Source of the DNA: Polyangiaceae bacterium
GTDB lineage: Bacteria > Myxococcota_A > Polyangia > Polyangiales > Polyangiaceae
Direction: 5' to 3'
Length of the DNA stretch: 64,000 bases
NCBI GenBank assembly: GCA_020633235.1
Contig: JACKEA010000011.1
Coordinates: 70,168-134,167 of the forward strand
The position numbers and the translations under genes are program-made. Positions within the stretch are counted from its first letter, which is position 1, and the number at the start of each line of letters is the position of its first letter. Below are positions 42,183-51,009 of the stretch, piece by piece. Below the pieces are notes generated by a model that searched no databases, had not been told where the DNA came from, and worked only from the letters and a program-made list of their open reading frames with translations.

Positions 42183-43889
42183 TCAGTGGCGCGGAACGTC
42201 GGCCAAGGCTTTCGCGATCGAGCGCGCGCTGGCTGGCTTCACCAGATGCACGTCGAAGCCCGCGGCCAGCGCACGGTGGCGATCTTCTTTGCGGCCAAAT
42301 CCAGTCATGGCCATCAAGCACACACGCTCCTTGGGCAGCACGTCGCGGACTCGCTGTGCCACCTCACATCCGTCGAGCTCCGGCAGCCCCAGGTCGATCA
42401 CGGCGACGTCCGGTACCGCTTTCAGTATCAGGTCGAGCCCACGCGGGCCGGTGTCCGCCACCTCCACGTGATGGCCCCAGCGCTGGAGAAGAGTGAGCAT
42501 TGCCTGTCGGATGTCGACGTCGTCCTCCACGAGCACGATGTGCAGTGGCGCGAGAGCAGCTTCCGCTCCACAAGCAGCAGGACGCTGCGGGCTCGGCGCA
42601 TCGTCTTTCAACGCTGGGAGAAGAACCTTGAACACACTGCCCTTGCCCAACCCCTCGCTGGCGACGGAAATCGTCCCTTGGTGCAGGCTGACGAGTCGCC
42701 GTGCGAGCGCGAGGCCCACACCCAAACCACCCCCACCCCTGCGCTCTTGCGTGAACATCTCGAAGATGCGTTCCTGAGCATTCGCTGCGATCCCTCGCCC
42801 CCGGTCTTCCACGCGGATTGCCGCCTCGTCCGCCTCTTGGCGGAGCGTGAGCGAGATGCGCCCTTTCGGGTCCGAGTATCTCGCTGCGTTGTTGAGCAGA
42901 TTGGCGACAATCTGCGTGAGTCGCACGGAGTCTCCCTTCACGAACATCGGGCATTCCGTCAGCGAAACCACGAGCTGATGCTGGTGAGTCGCAAGCAGAG
43001 GGCGAGCGATATTGCACGCCTGTTGGATGACGTCGGAGAGATCTACCCGCTCCCAGACGAGTTGAATGTCGCCCGTCGTGATGCGGGACACGTCCAGCAG
43101 GTCGTCGACGACGCGGTTCAGGTGTCCAACCTGGCGATCCATCGTTTCGACGGTGCGCTGCAGCCCCACGTCTGCGGACTCCGTTGCCCGCATTCCCAGT
43201 AGCTCCAGGTGCGTCAAGAGTGGAGCGAGCGGATTGCGCAGCTCGTGGGCGAGCACCGCCAAGAACTCGTCTTTTCGGCGATCCGCAGTCGCCAACTCTT
43301 CGTTCACCCGGGTCAGCTGAAGCTTTGCGTCCTCGAGCTCGTTGACGGTTGCCGACAGCTCTCGTGCACGCCGCGCAGTTTCTTCGGCAACACGCCTCGC
43401 GTCGTCGATCCGCTGCCGAAGCGACTCCTCCTCCCACCGAGCGCGCTCCGCAGCGAGTTGTCGTTCATGGTCCTTTTGGACGCTTTCGCGGATGAGCTCC
43501 GCTTGAATCTGGAGGTTCACGAAGACAGAAGCCTTCGAGCGTAGGATCTCCGGGACGACGGGCTTGAACAAGAAGTCCACGGCGCCGAGCTCGTAGGCGC
43601 GTAAGACCTCCTTGTCATCGCAGTCGAACGCCGTCATGAAGATGATGGGCGTGCCTCGCGATCGTGGCCGCTGCCGGATCAGACGAGCCGTTTGGAATCC
43701 GTCCAGTGTGGGCATCTGGACGTCGAGAAGAATGAGGGAGAAGTCCAGCTCCAGTAGTCGTCGGAGCGCATCCTCTCCGCTCGCCGCCCGAACCACGCGT
43801 CGGCCCAAGTCGCCCAGCCCCACCTCGATGGCGGTGAGGTTCGCGGGGTTGTCGTCGACCAGCAGGATGTCCCGAACGTCCGGACTCAT
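42183..43889 (-). CDS. Hybrid histidine kinase: REC - HisKA - HATPase - REC
   Basis: A 568-residue soluble kinase from ATG 43889. The N-terminal REC has Asp ~56 (LLDVQMPTLDG). A coiled coil is followed by HisKA (VLAHELRNPLAPL, His ~213), HATPase (NLLNNAARYSDPKG, GIAANAQERIFEMF, GLGVGLALARRLV), and a C-terminal REC (VIDLGLPELDG). The stop is 21 bases before the poly-HAMP start, so the two are likely in one operon. Its N-terminal REC is close to that of the 34596 gene. It probably works in the same multistep phosphorelay. Confidence 0.9.
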   Translation of the reverse strand: MSPDVRDILLVDDNPANLTAIEVGLGDLGRRVVRAASGEDALRRLLELDFSLILLDVQMPTLDGFQTARLIRQRPRSRGTPIIFMTAFDCDDKEVLRAYELGAVDFLFKPVVPEILRSKASVFVNLQIQAELIRESVQKDHERQLAAERARWEEESLRQRIDDARRVAEETARRARELSATVNELEDAKLQLTRVNEELATADRRKDEFLAVLAHELRNPLAPLLTHLELLGMRATESADVGLQRTVETMDRQVGHLNRVVDDLLDVSRITTGDIQLVWERVDLSDVIQQACNIARPLLATHQHQLVVSLTECPMFVKGDSVRLTQIVANLLNNAARYSDPKGRISLTLRQEADEAAIRVEDRGRGIAANAQERIFEMFTQERRGGGGLGVGLALARRLVSLHQGTISVASEGLGKGSVFKVLLPALKDDAPSPQRPAACGAEAALAPLHIVLVEDDVDIRQAMLTLLQRWGHHVEVADTGPRGLDLILKAVPDVAVIDLGLPELDGCEVAQRVRDVLPKERVCLMAMTGFGRKEDRHRALAAGFDVHLVKPASARSIAKALADVPRH

Positions 43890-44030
43890 GGCAAACCAAA
43901 CGAGAGCAGAGCGCACTCAGCAAGAACGCTGCCAATGAGCTCCTCCGCAGAAATGCAACGGAATGGCAGATGTGCACCGGGGCAAGCTGCACCGCTGTGG
44001 CGAAGTGCTTCGCCTGATATGCTTTCTGGA

Positions 44031-45935
44031 ATGCGGGGAACATTGCTGGCGATTGCCCTTCTCTCGAGCTCCAACGCCGCGCTGGCCGTCACGGCCGGCG
44101 TCGTCGGTCCGAATCAGAAGGTGCGCCCCACCGATGCCCCCGCCGGCGAAACCTCCGCACACCTACGGGCCGCCCAGAACGAAGTCGAGCCGTTCCAGAT
44201 CGTGCTCTCCGGCGCCGCGAGTGGGGTCAGCGTCGTGATCCAGAAACCCATCCCGGTGGCAGACATCACGCTCTATCGCGAGGGCTACTACGACGTGGGG
44301 ACGCCTTCGAACAGCGAAGGTGCCAGCGGGCGCTGGCCGGATCCGCTGATCCCCGACGTGGACACCTATGCCGGAGAGAAGCGCACTGCGTTTCCCTTCG
44401 ACGTCCCCGCGAACGAAAGCCGCGTGGTGTGGGTCGACGTGCGCGTGAAGGCCGACGCCGCTCCCGGGGACTACGCGGGAGAGCTCGCCATCCAGGTTGC
44501 CGGAACCACGCAGCAGACCATTCCCATCTCGCTGCACGTCGGCACGTTCTCGCTGCCCAGCACCGCCACGCTGAAGTCCGCCTTCGGCATGGGCTGGAGC
44601 GCGCCGTGCCTGGCGCACACCGGTCAGGACTCCTGTGACACGAGCTGGAACGAAGAAAAGGCCAACACGCTCAGGTCGCGCTACCTCCGCTCCGGTCTCG
44701 ATCATCGCTTCACCATCAGCGACAGCGATTTCCAGCCGCCCCTCGGCGCCAGCGCGGCTCCGTACGAGACCCACGTGATGCCCTACGTGGCGGGCACGGG
44801 AGATACGCTGTTCGCAGGCGCGCAGCTCACGGCCATCCGCCTAGATGGCAGCGGATCCACGCTCTCGAGCTGGATCAGCTACGCCAAGGCGCAGGGCTTC
44901 TTCGATCGCCTGTTCTACTACCCGGTGGACGAACCGGGCTCGAACGCCGGTCAGTGGTCGAACTTCATCGCACAAGCGCAAGCGCTGCACGCCGTCGACG
45001 CAAGCGCCCGCATCATCATCACCTCCGCGATCCAGGAGGCGGACGGCCACTCCGCCACGGACGACGTCGACATCTTCTGCCCCGTCATCAACTACCTGGA
45101 GGACAAGCCCGGACAGGGCAGCGGCTACGAGGGAAACCAGCGCTCCAAGTACGACAGCTGGCTCGCGGGCAAGAACGGTCGGGAGCTCTGGGCCTATCAA
45201 TCGTGCATGTCCCACGGGTGCGGCAGCTGCGGGGAGGCGACCACCAGCAGCTACTTCACCGGCTGGCCCAATCGCGTGATCGACTCCAGCGCAGTCCAGA
45301 ACCGCGCCTTCCCCTGGATCGCCTTCGAGCTCGACCTGACCGGCGAGCTCTACTTCGAGACCACGTATCAGCTCACCACCGCGTGGGACGCCAACGGCCA
45401 GTGCGCCTTCTCGGGCCACGGTGACGGCACGCTCTTCTATCCCGGCAAGCCCAGCGTCATCGGTGGCACCACGGACGTTCCCGTGGAGTCCATTCGCATG
45501 AAGATGATCCGCGAGGGCATGGAGGACTACGAGTACCTGACGCTGGCTGCCCAAAAGGACGCCGCACAGGCGAAGGCCATCGCTCAGACGCTCTTCCCCC
45601 ACGCCTACGAGTGCGATCAAACGCCCGCCGCCGTAGCATCTGCGCGGGATCAGCTCTTCGATCTCCTCGACCAGCCGTCCACCGGCGGCAGCGGCGGGAG
45701 CGCGGGCAGCGCCAGCGGCGGCAGCGCCGGCTCCGCCACCGGAGGCAGCGGCGGAGCTGCGGGCAGCGCGGGCACCGCCAGCGGCGGTAGCGCCGGCTCG
45801 CAGAAGAAGGACGACGGCGGCTGCGGCTGTCGCACTGCGCCGCGCTCCGACGGCCATCGTGCACTTCTCATGGCCGCGCTGTCCGCCCTGCTCTTGGTTC
45901 GGCGCCGTCGAAGGCGTACGGTTTCCCCGTGCTGA
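44031..45935 (+). CDS. Secreted DUF4091-type protein with MYXO-CTERM-like anchor
   Basis: A 634-residue protein from ATG 44031 with a signal peptide (MRGTLLAIALLSSSNAALA). It has an N-terminal beta domain, then a region with FYYPVDEPGSNAGQW and VIDSSAVQNRAFPWIAFELD in the style of the DUF4091 glycoside-hydrolase-like fold; E and D residues there may be catalytic. After SIRMKMIREGMEDYEY, a low-complexity Gly/Ser linker (GGSAGSASGGSAGS) precedes a tripartite anchor: CGCR, hydrophobic LLMAALSALLLV, RRRRRR. This is a MYXO-CTERM-type sorting signal. Confidence 0.8.
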   Translation: MRGTLLAIALLSSSNAALAVTAGVVGPNQKVRPTDAPAGETSAHLRAAQNEVEPFQIVLSGAASGVSVVIQKPIPVADITLYREGYYDVGTPSNSEGASGRWPDPLIPDVDTYAGEKRTAFPFDVPANESRVVWVDVRVKADAAPGDYAGELAIQVAGTTQQTIPISLHVGTFSLPSTATLKSAFGMGWSAPCLAHTGQDSCDTSWNEEKANTLRSRYLRSGLDHRFTISDSDFQPPLGASAAPYETHVMPYVAGTGDTLFAGAQLTAIRLDGSGSTLSSWISYAKAQGFFDRLFYYPVDEPGSNAGQWSNFIAQAQALHAVDASARIIITSAIQEADGHSATDDVDIFCPVINYLEDKPGQGSGYEGNQRSKYDSWLAGKNGRELWAYQSCMSHGCGSCGEATTSSYFTGWPNRVIDSSAVQNRAFPWIAFELDLTGELYFETTYQLTTAWDANGQCAFSGHGDGTLFYPGKPSVIGGTTDVPVESIRMKMIREGMEDYEYLTLAAQKDAAQAKAIAQTLFPHAYECDQTPAAVASARDQLFDLLDQPSTGGSGGSAGSASGGSAGSATGGSGGAAGSAGTASGGSAGSQKKDDGGCGCRTAPRSDGHRALLMAALSALLLVRRRRRRTVSPC

Positions 45936-46516
45936 TCAGCGTCCGTCATCTCGTCGATCGCGCGCGCCACCCCCGGCGGCGCGCCGACGAGCTCCGCAGC
46001 ATCCGCTCGCGCCTCGCGGAGCAGCCCGGCGCCGCGGAAACCGGGCGTGGCCTCGTCGCCCTGGCGCTGAAGCTTCGCCGCCTGCGGCGCGAGCTGTCCG
46101 CCGCCCTCGCCGGCGTGCGCTCGTGCTCGTCCTGCGCCGTCGGCTACCCGGAGCCTTTCGGTCACTGGGACGGTGGACACTGTTGCGGCGGCAACAGTGA
46201 GAACCTCTTCACCAACGACGAGCTCGCCGCCCTCAAGCTGGCCGGCACCACCGCTGGCAAGCTCTCACCGCCGCACTCGGATCTCGCCGGCTGCGTGTTC
46301 CGCGGCCCCACGGGTTGTTCCCTCAGCGTGGACGATCGCCCGAACATCTGCGTCCGCTACTTGTGCCGCACGTTGGAGCGTGAGCTCCTCGCCCGCGGCG
46401 ACAAGCCGGAGATCGTCGCTCTCGCCCAAGAGCTCAAGGAAACGTTCGAGGAGTTCGTGAAGCTCCGCGTCGCTTCCGAGGTCTTCCCCCGCGAGATGCT
46501 CGACATGATGGAATGA
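45929..46516 (+). CDS. Cys-rich YkgJ-like protein
   Basis: A 195-residue soluble protein with Cys patterns CSSC, HCCGG, GCVFRGPTGCSL and CVRYLC, spaced like the zinc/iron-chelating CxxCxxCC family (YkgJ/UPF0153). An Arg-rich helical start (VRHLVDRARHPRRRADELRS) and a helical C-terminus flank the cluster. GTG 45929 overlaps the preceding stop by seven bases, suggesting translational coupling. Function unknown. Confidence 0.55.
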   Translation: MLISVRHLVDRARHPRRRADELRSIRSRLAEQPGAAETGRGLVALALKLRRLRRELSAALAGVRSCSSCAVGYPEPFGHWDGGHCCGGNSENLFTNDELAALKLAGTTAGKLSPPHSDLAGCVFRGPTGCSLSVDDRPNICVRYLCRTLERELLARGDKPEIVALAQELKETFEEFVKLRVASEVFPREMLDMME

Positions 46517-46589
46517 TTGTCGGTCCGCCGCGGAACCACCCGTTCCGCCCGGCTTGTGTCGGAATCAACGTCGGCGTAAGACACGCCGC

Positions 46590-47303
46590 GTGAGCGAGGA
46601 ATCGACGCAGTGCTCGTTCTGCGGGGAAGCACACGTTCCGCGAGCGGATTTGGTGGAAGGTGGTGGGGACGACGCCGGTGGGCTGCCGGTGGTGCGCATC
46701 TGCGCGCCGTGCGTGGAGGCGGCCGCGGACGCCTTGGATCTGGAGCGCCGTCTGCGTGAGGCGCGCGCGTCGCAGCCGCCTCGCAAGAAGGCGGAAGCCT
46801 CGGATCGGCCCGGTGTGCTCGTGGACTGGACGCCCCTGTCCATCGACGGAGAAACCTTGCGGTGGAAGGCCGAGCGCGCGGTGGCGATGTCCCCCGCCAC
46901 GGACGTCGTGATGAGCGTGCGCCGACCTTCCGATGGCCGCACGGTGACCGTCGTGCTCGACGGCAGCGCGGAGCCCACCACCGCGCAGGTCCTGGAAGCG
47001 GCGACCTGGCTCGCGCGGGAGCCCAGCGCGCCCGGCAAGTCCCTGGGCTTGATGTCGGATTGGACGCGCCTCGCGGACTCGGACGTGGAGTGGAAGGCCG
47101 AACGCCTGGAGGTCGTCCAGGCCAAGACCGTCGTCCAGGTCACGGTGAGGAATCCGAAGAGCGGACAGAGCGTGACGCAGGAGTTCGACGCTCACACCAC
47201 GCCCGGCGTGGAAGAAGCCGTGATGGTCGCCGCCGTGTCGCCGGAGCTGATCGAGGGCGGCGCTCCCAGCGGAAAGATCGCAGAGCACGAGAGCGACGAC
47301 TGA
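46590..47303 (+). CDS. ClpX-type zinc-finger protein of unknown function
   Basis: A 237-residue protein from GTG 46590 (start chosen at the first codon before SEESTQCSFC). CSFC near the N-terminus and ICAPCVEAA resemble the ClpX N-terminal C4 zinc finger. The rest is two similar ~80-residue blocks (VDWTPLSIDGETLRWKAERAV, then SDWTRLADSDVEWKAERLE), an internal duplication. No ATPase domain. It may be a binding adaptor for ClpXP-like complexes, but this is speculative. Confidence 0.55.
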   Translation: MSEESTQCSFCGEAHVPRADLVEGGGDDAGGLPVVRICAPCVEAAADALDLERRLREARASQPPRKKAEASDRPGVLVDWTPLSIDGETLRWKAERAVAMSPATDVVMSVRRPSDGRTVTVVLDGSAEPTTAQVLEAATWLAREPSAPGKSLGLMSDWTRLADSDVEWKAERLEVVQAKTVVQVTVRNPKSGQSVTQEFDAHTTPGVEEAVMVAAVSPELIEGGAPSGKIAEHESDD

Positions 47304-47341
47304 GAGCCAAGCGCGGCGCCTCGACGCGGGTATCACGATTC

Positions 47342-47818
47342 GTGATTCGTCGTCCCAGTCGCCGGCGCGCGCCGCTCTCGCGCGCCACCCTCGCCCTGCC
47401 GCTCGTGCCCCTCGTGGACGTGCTGCTCGCGGTAGTCGTCTTCGAGCTGTCGCTGTTCTCCGCGCCGGACTGCGCCTGCATCCCTCCGCGCGCCCAGCCG
47501 CCCAGCGCGGTTCACGTCGGCGACCTGGAAGAAGCTCCGGTGGTGGTGCTCGACGGTCGCCGCGCGGCCGTGGACGGCGTGCCGACGGACGACGTCGCGG
47601 CCACTCTGCGAGCCAAGCGAGAGCTGTGGCAGGCCCTCGAGCCCGAGCGCGCGTTCCCCGGACGCGTCACCCTGTTCGTCGATCGCGCGGTCCCCGCGGG
47701 TCGCGTCAAGGCCGCCCTGGCGGCCGCCGGCGCCGCGGGCTACCCCTACGCCGGCTTCACCGTTCGCCGCGCCGCTGGAGCCGCTACTCCTCCGGCGAGA
47801 ACTGAATCGGATAGATGA
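47342..47818 (+). CDS. ExbD/TolR-like membrane-anchored protein
   Basis: A 158-residue protein: short basic N-terminus (IRRPSRRRAP), one transmembrane helix (LPLVPLVDVLLAVVVFELSLF) with PLVDVLL as in ExbD/TolR proton-channel partners, then a periplasmic domain whose RVTLFVDRAVPAGRVKAALAAAGAAGYPYA matches the ExbD fold. The usual membrane Asp is present (VDVLL). It overlaps by 35 bases the convergent AgmX-like lipoprotein, which has a very similar segment. GTG 47342 is the start. Confidence 0.65.
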   Translation: MIRRPSRRRAPLSRATLALPLVPLVDVLLAVVVFELSLFSAPDCACIPPRAQPPSAVHVGDLEEAPVVVLDGRRAAVDGVPTDDVAATLRAKRELWQALEPERAFPGRVTLFVDRAVPAGRVKAALAAAGAAGYPYAGFTVRRAAGAATPPARTESDR

Positions 47819-48644
47819 CCGTTACGATTCCACCTTTCGGCTTCGGGAAGGTGATCTTGCTCACGGCATCCAACACGCACCGCACGACGTTGGCGTCCGA
47901 AATGGTGGAGCCCTTGTCTGTCGCCGTTTGCACGCTGCCATCCGTGTCGATCACGAAGCGGAACACGACGCGGCCTTCCAGCTTGGGGTCCTTCGCCAGT
48001 CCGCCCTCGTAGCACTTGCGGAAGGTGTCGTAGTTGCTGCGCATCTCGCGCTGAATGAGCTCCGGCGCCAGGCGACCGATCGCGTGCTCGCTCGGCCCCG
48101 GGACGAAGGCCTCGACCGGAAGCTGAGCCCAGTCCCCGTGAGGCTGTCGCACCACGAGCTGGCCGTGGGGATAGCCAGCCATCACCGCCGTTTCAAATGC
48201 GCTCTTGACCATGTACGCGGGCAGCTCGGCGTCGATCCAGAAGCGGACGATGCCGGGGAAAGGCTCTGAAGGGTGCGCGCGCACCCACTCCTCCCGTAGG
48301 CGCTTCAGAACTTCGAACTGTCCATCCACGCGCTGGACTCGGGGGTCGGCGGCGAGCTGCAACGTGTCCGCGACCAGGAGGCCTTCTACGACGACGGAGC
48401 GGTGGTCGATGAGCACGTTGGGACCGTCGCCCAGCGGGCGGCCGTGATCTGCCGTCGGTAGCCGGACACCGTCGAGGGCTTTGACGAGCCACGGCGGAAG
48501 CGTCGTGCTCTCGTCGACGGGAGCGACCTTGGCGGGGGGCGGCGTGGGCGCTGGCTTCGGCGCAACCGGACGAGGCGGAGAAGCGCAGGCCGCGACGGCG
48601 AGGGCGAACGCCAACGGGGCGGTACCGCGGCGGACCGACATCAT
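47784..48644 (-). CDS. AgmX/TonB-C-terminal-domain lipoprotein
   Basis: A 286-residue lipoprotein (lipobox VAACASP at ~20). A Pro-rich linker is followed by a region with GIVRFWIDAELPAYMVKSAFETAVMAGYPHGQLVVRQ, close to the ExbD-like neighbour. The C-terminal ~95 residues are an AgmX/PglI- or TonB-type domain: MRSNYDTFRKCYEGGLAKDPKLEGRVVFRFVIDTDGSVQTA, then VVRCVLDAVSKITFPKPKGG. ATG 48644 overlaps the GNAT stop. In myxobacteria, such proteins belong to gliding or envelope energising systems. Confidence 0.75.
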   Translation of the reverse strand: MMSVRRGTAPLAFALAVAACASPPRPVAPKPAPTPPPAKVAPVDESTTLPPWLVKALDGVRLPTADHGRPLGDGPNVLIDHRSVVVEGLLVADTLQLAADPRVQRVDGQFEVLKRLREEWVRAHPSEPFPGIVRFWIDAELPAYMVKSAFETAVMAGYPHGQLVVRQPHGDWAQLPVEAFVPGPSEHAIGRLAPELIQREMRSNYDTFRKCYEGGLAKDPKLEGRVVFRFVIDTDGSVQTATDKGSTISDANVVRCVLDAVSKITFPKPKGGIVTVIYPIQFSPEE

Positions 48645-49186
48645 GCGTGGAGGAAACGGACCAGGACGTGGTCATCGACGAAGCCGCCGTCGCTTCGGCG
48701 TATGAAGCGAGCGCGGGTGGCTTCCAGGGTGAAGCCGAGGCTTCGATACATCGCGAGGGCGCGATCGTTGTCGGCGCGTACGTAGAGCTCGAGGCGGAGC
48801 AAGCCGCACTCTTCGGCGTGCGCCACGAGGGCGTTCATCAACGCGCGGCCGACGCCCTGGCGTTGGGCGTCAGGGTGCACGCCCACGGAGAGAATGCCCA
48901 CGTGCTGGCACAGCGTGGGGCGGAGCTGTCGGAGCTCCGCGCAGCCCACGACGCCCGCGGCGAGCTCCGCCACCAAGATCAGCGTCGCTTCACCCGCGGA
49001 AAAGCCGCGGTACATGTCGTCGACGCGCCGCCGCTTGGCGTCGAGATCCCCGACGTCATCCAGCGTCTGCACCATACCGCGGCCGTCCTGGACCAGCGCG
49101 GTGTCCAGCTCCACCAAGGCTTCGGCGTCCGCAACGGAGGCCGTGCGCAACCGCGCCGGCTCTCCATTGCGAAGCGTGAAGGCCAA
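48641..49186 (-). CDS. GNAT-family N-acetyltransferase
   Basis: A 181-residue protein with the GNAT acetyl-CoA motif VGVHPDAQRQGVGRALMNAL (~95-114) and the C-terminal RLELYVRADNDRALAMYRSLGF motif. The substrate is not predictable from motifs alone. It sits in a minus-strand run with overlapping starts; its stop overlaps the AgmX-like ATG. Confidence 0.85.
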   Translation of the reverse strand: MAFTLRNGEPARLRTASVADAEALVELDTALVQDGRGMVQTLDDVGDLDAKRRRVDDMYRGFSAGEATLILVAELAAGVVGCAELRQLRPTLCQHVGILSVGVHPDAQRQGVGRALMNALVAHAEECGLLRLELYVRADNDRALAMYRSLGFTLEATRARFIRRSDGGFVDDHVLVRFLHA

Positions 49187-49191
49187 CGCGC

Positions 49192-50289
49192 TCAGTTCGT
49201 GTTCAGCTCGACGCGCAGGAGCTTCTTGCCGATGAACACGTAGTCGCCGTGACCGAGCTCGCGCTCCGTCTTGATGCGCACGTAGGTTCCGTTGCGACTA
49301 TCGTGATCCGTGAGGGTGAACTTGCCGTCCTTGTCCTCCACGGTGCAATGCTTGGCGGACATGTACACGTCCCCCGGGAAGTTCAGGTCGCCGTCTTCCC
49401 GGCCGATCTGCAGCGAGCTGCCGCGGGCGCACACGGTCATGCCGATGGCGCCGCCCTCGAGCACCTGATTCAGCCGGAAGGAGCTCGGGTACTTGGGGGA
49501 CGAGTAGAACATGGTGCCGTCGGTGTCCGCGCCGTCGGAAGCCTTGGGCGTGGGGTCCAGTCGGAACAGCTGCTCACCGGCGAGGAACATGTCTCCGGGA
49601 GAAATCTCCACACCGCCGCGAATGCGGAGGTACACGCCGTTGAGCGCGCCCTCGTCCCGCACCACCAGCTTGCCGGCGCGGTAGAAGAAGTTCGCGTGCT
49701 TGGGCGACACGAAGGGGTCGTCGGAGAAGTCGAGCGCGCCGCCCCGGCCCACCATGTGCTGCTCGCTCTTCAGGTGGTACGAGAGGCCTTCCATGTCCTG
49801 CCCACGAATGAGAACCACTCGCGCCTTGGCGGGGTTCTGCATGTCGCTGAAGAACTTCGTCTGCAGGTTCAGGATGTGCTCCGGGATCGGCGTTCCGCAG
49901 CGCCCGCAGAACTTGTGCCCGCTGGGGACCGGGGTCATGCACGACTCGCAAACGTAGTTCCTTGCCTGTTCCATCAACTCCTCCTCGGAGAGCCCTTCCG
50001 GGCTGGCCAGGGCGGCTCCAGCCCCAGCAGAGACTCTATCAATTTCGCCCGCTTGGGAACGCCGAACCGGCTCGGCGGGCCGCGGGGCCTCGAAAACGGC
50101 GGTTTGTTCGTCGTCGTAGGCGACGGTGACTTCATCGTGCTCCGACAGCTTGGGCGGAGGCACGGAGACCCCGGGCGCTCGCTTGAACAGAGCGAGGTCG
50201 TTACCGCAGATGCGGCACTGCTCCGTTCCCATGGCGCTGTAGGTATCGCACCTACCGCACACGACGCCGAGCTCGAGGTTCGCCTCCAT
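49192..50289 (-). CDS. Zinc-ribbon protein with two FHA domains
   Basis: A 365-residue protein from ATG 50289. Two Cys4 zinc ribbons (CGRCDTYSAMGTEQCRICG at ~12-30 and CESCMTPVPSGHKFCGRCGTPIP at ~120-142) flank a variable Pro-rich/acidic region with EVTVAYDDEQTAVF. Two FHA domains follow (HMVGRGGALDF...SPKHANFF and LQIGREDGDLNFPGDVYMSAKHCTVE...DHDSRNGTYV). FHA domains bind phosphothreonine, so this is likely to be a reader for one of the Ser/Thr kinases. The FHA sites are intact (R, S/K-H, N residues). Confidence 0.85.
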   Translation of the reverse strand: MEANLELGVVCGRCDTYSAMGTEQCRICGNDLALFKRAPGVSVPPPKLSEHDEVTVAYDDEQTAVFEAPRPAEPVRRSQAGEIDRVSAGAGAALASPEGLSEEELMEQARNYVCESCMTPVPSGHKFCGRCGTPIPEHILNLQTKFFSDMQNPAKARVVLIRGQDMEGLSYHLKSEQHMVGRGGALDFSDDPFVSPKHANFFYRAGKLVVRDEGALNGVYLRIRGGVEISPGDMFLAGEQLFRLDPTPKASDGADTDGTMFYSSPKYPSSFRLNQVLEGGAIGMTVCARGSSLQIGREDGDLNFPGDVYMSAKHCTVEDKDGKFTLTDHDSRNGTYVRIKTERELGHGDYVFIGKKLLRVELNTN

Positions 50290-50319
50290 ACGGATCCCGC
50301 GGGCCGCCACGCTAGCGCG

Positions 50320-50964
50320 TCAACGGATGAAGGTGAAGCGCCCCTTCTCGTCGAAGAAGCCGTCCTTACTGAACAGACGAAACGCCACCGTCTCCGTGCA
50401 GCTGTCGCGATCCACGAGACCGAAGTCTCGGGAGTCGTAGGGCAGGAGGCGGTTGTCGCTGAGCAGGAACACCTTGCCCGGCTCCACCTTGCGATCCACC
50501 GGAGGAGGCAGCACACCGTGCCCGCCGGTGGAGCCGCGCATGTGGCTGTGGCCGCCCACGGCTTCGATGGAGCACGTCTGGTGGATCTCTTGCCCCGTGG
50601 TGGGGTGGATGACCGAGAAGTCCCGTTCCGAGCACGCCGTCTCGGTCTCCGCGGCGCGGTCGTTGACGTTGAGGATGGAGCCATCCACGCGGATGTGATC
50701 GCCCTCCTCCGCGGCGATGCGCGCGATCACCACCCGCTCGGGCGCGTCGGGCTCCGGACACACCACCAGATCGCCGAATCCCGGCTTGGTGAGGCGCCAG
50801 AGGATGACCGTGTCGCCACCACGCAGGGTGGGCGCGATGGACGCCTCCAGATAGGGATCCCCCATCGGGATCTTGACCCAACGGATGGCCGTGGCGCGGG
50901 CCAGCCCCACGATGGCGCCCACGATGATGGCCGTCCAGAGCAGGAAGCGGAGCACCTTGCGCAT
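50320..50964 (-). CDS. Signal peptidase I-like protein with substituted catalytic Lys
   Basis: A 214-residue protein with one N-terminal membrane helix (LRFLLWTAIIVGAIVGLA). EASIAPTLRGGDTVI matches the nucleophile region of S26 signal peptidases (S-x-x-PTL; Ser ~43). LLSDNRLLPYDSRDFGLV matches box E. In the Lys box, VVIARIAAEEGD aligns with IKRxVGLPGD of LepB, so the general-base Lys is Ala. Unless another Lys replaces it, cleavage activity should be lost or altered. Size and topology differ from LepB. Upstream of FHA and trypsin-like genes on one strand. Confidence 0.75.
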   Translation of the reverse strand: MRKVLRFLLWTAIIVGAIVGLARATAIRWVKIPMGDPYLEASIAPTLRGGDTVILWRLTKPGFGDLVVCPEPDAPERVVIARIAAEEGDHIRVDGSILNVNDRAAETETACSERDFSVIHPTTGQEIHQTCSIEAVGGHSHMRGSTGGHGVLPPPVDRKVEPGKVFLLSDNRLLPYDSRDFGLVDRDSCTETVAFRLFSKDGFFDEKGRFTFIR

Positions 50965-51009
50965 GCAGCGGTCAGCGTACCCGATGCGGGCCGCTGGGCC
51001 ACCTTCGCG

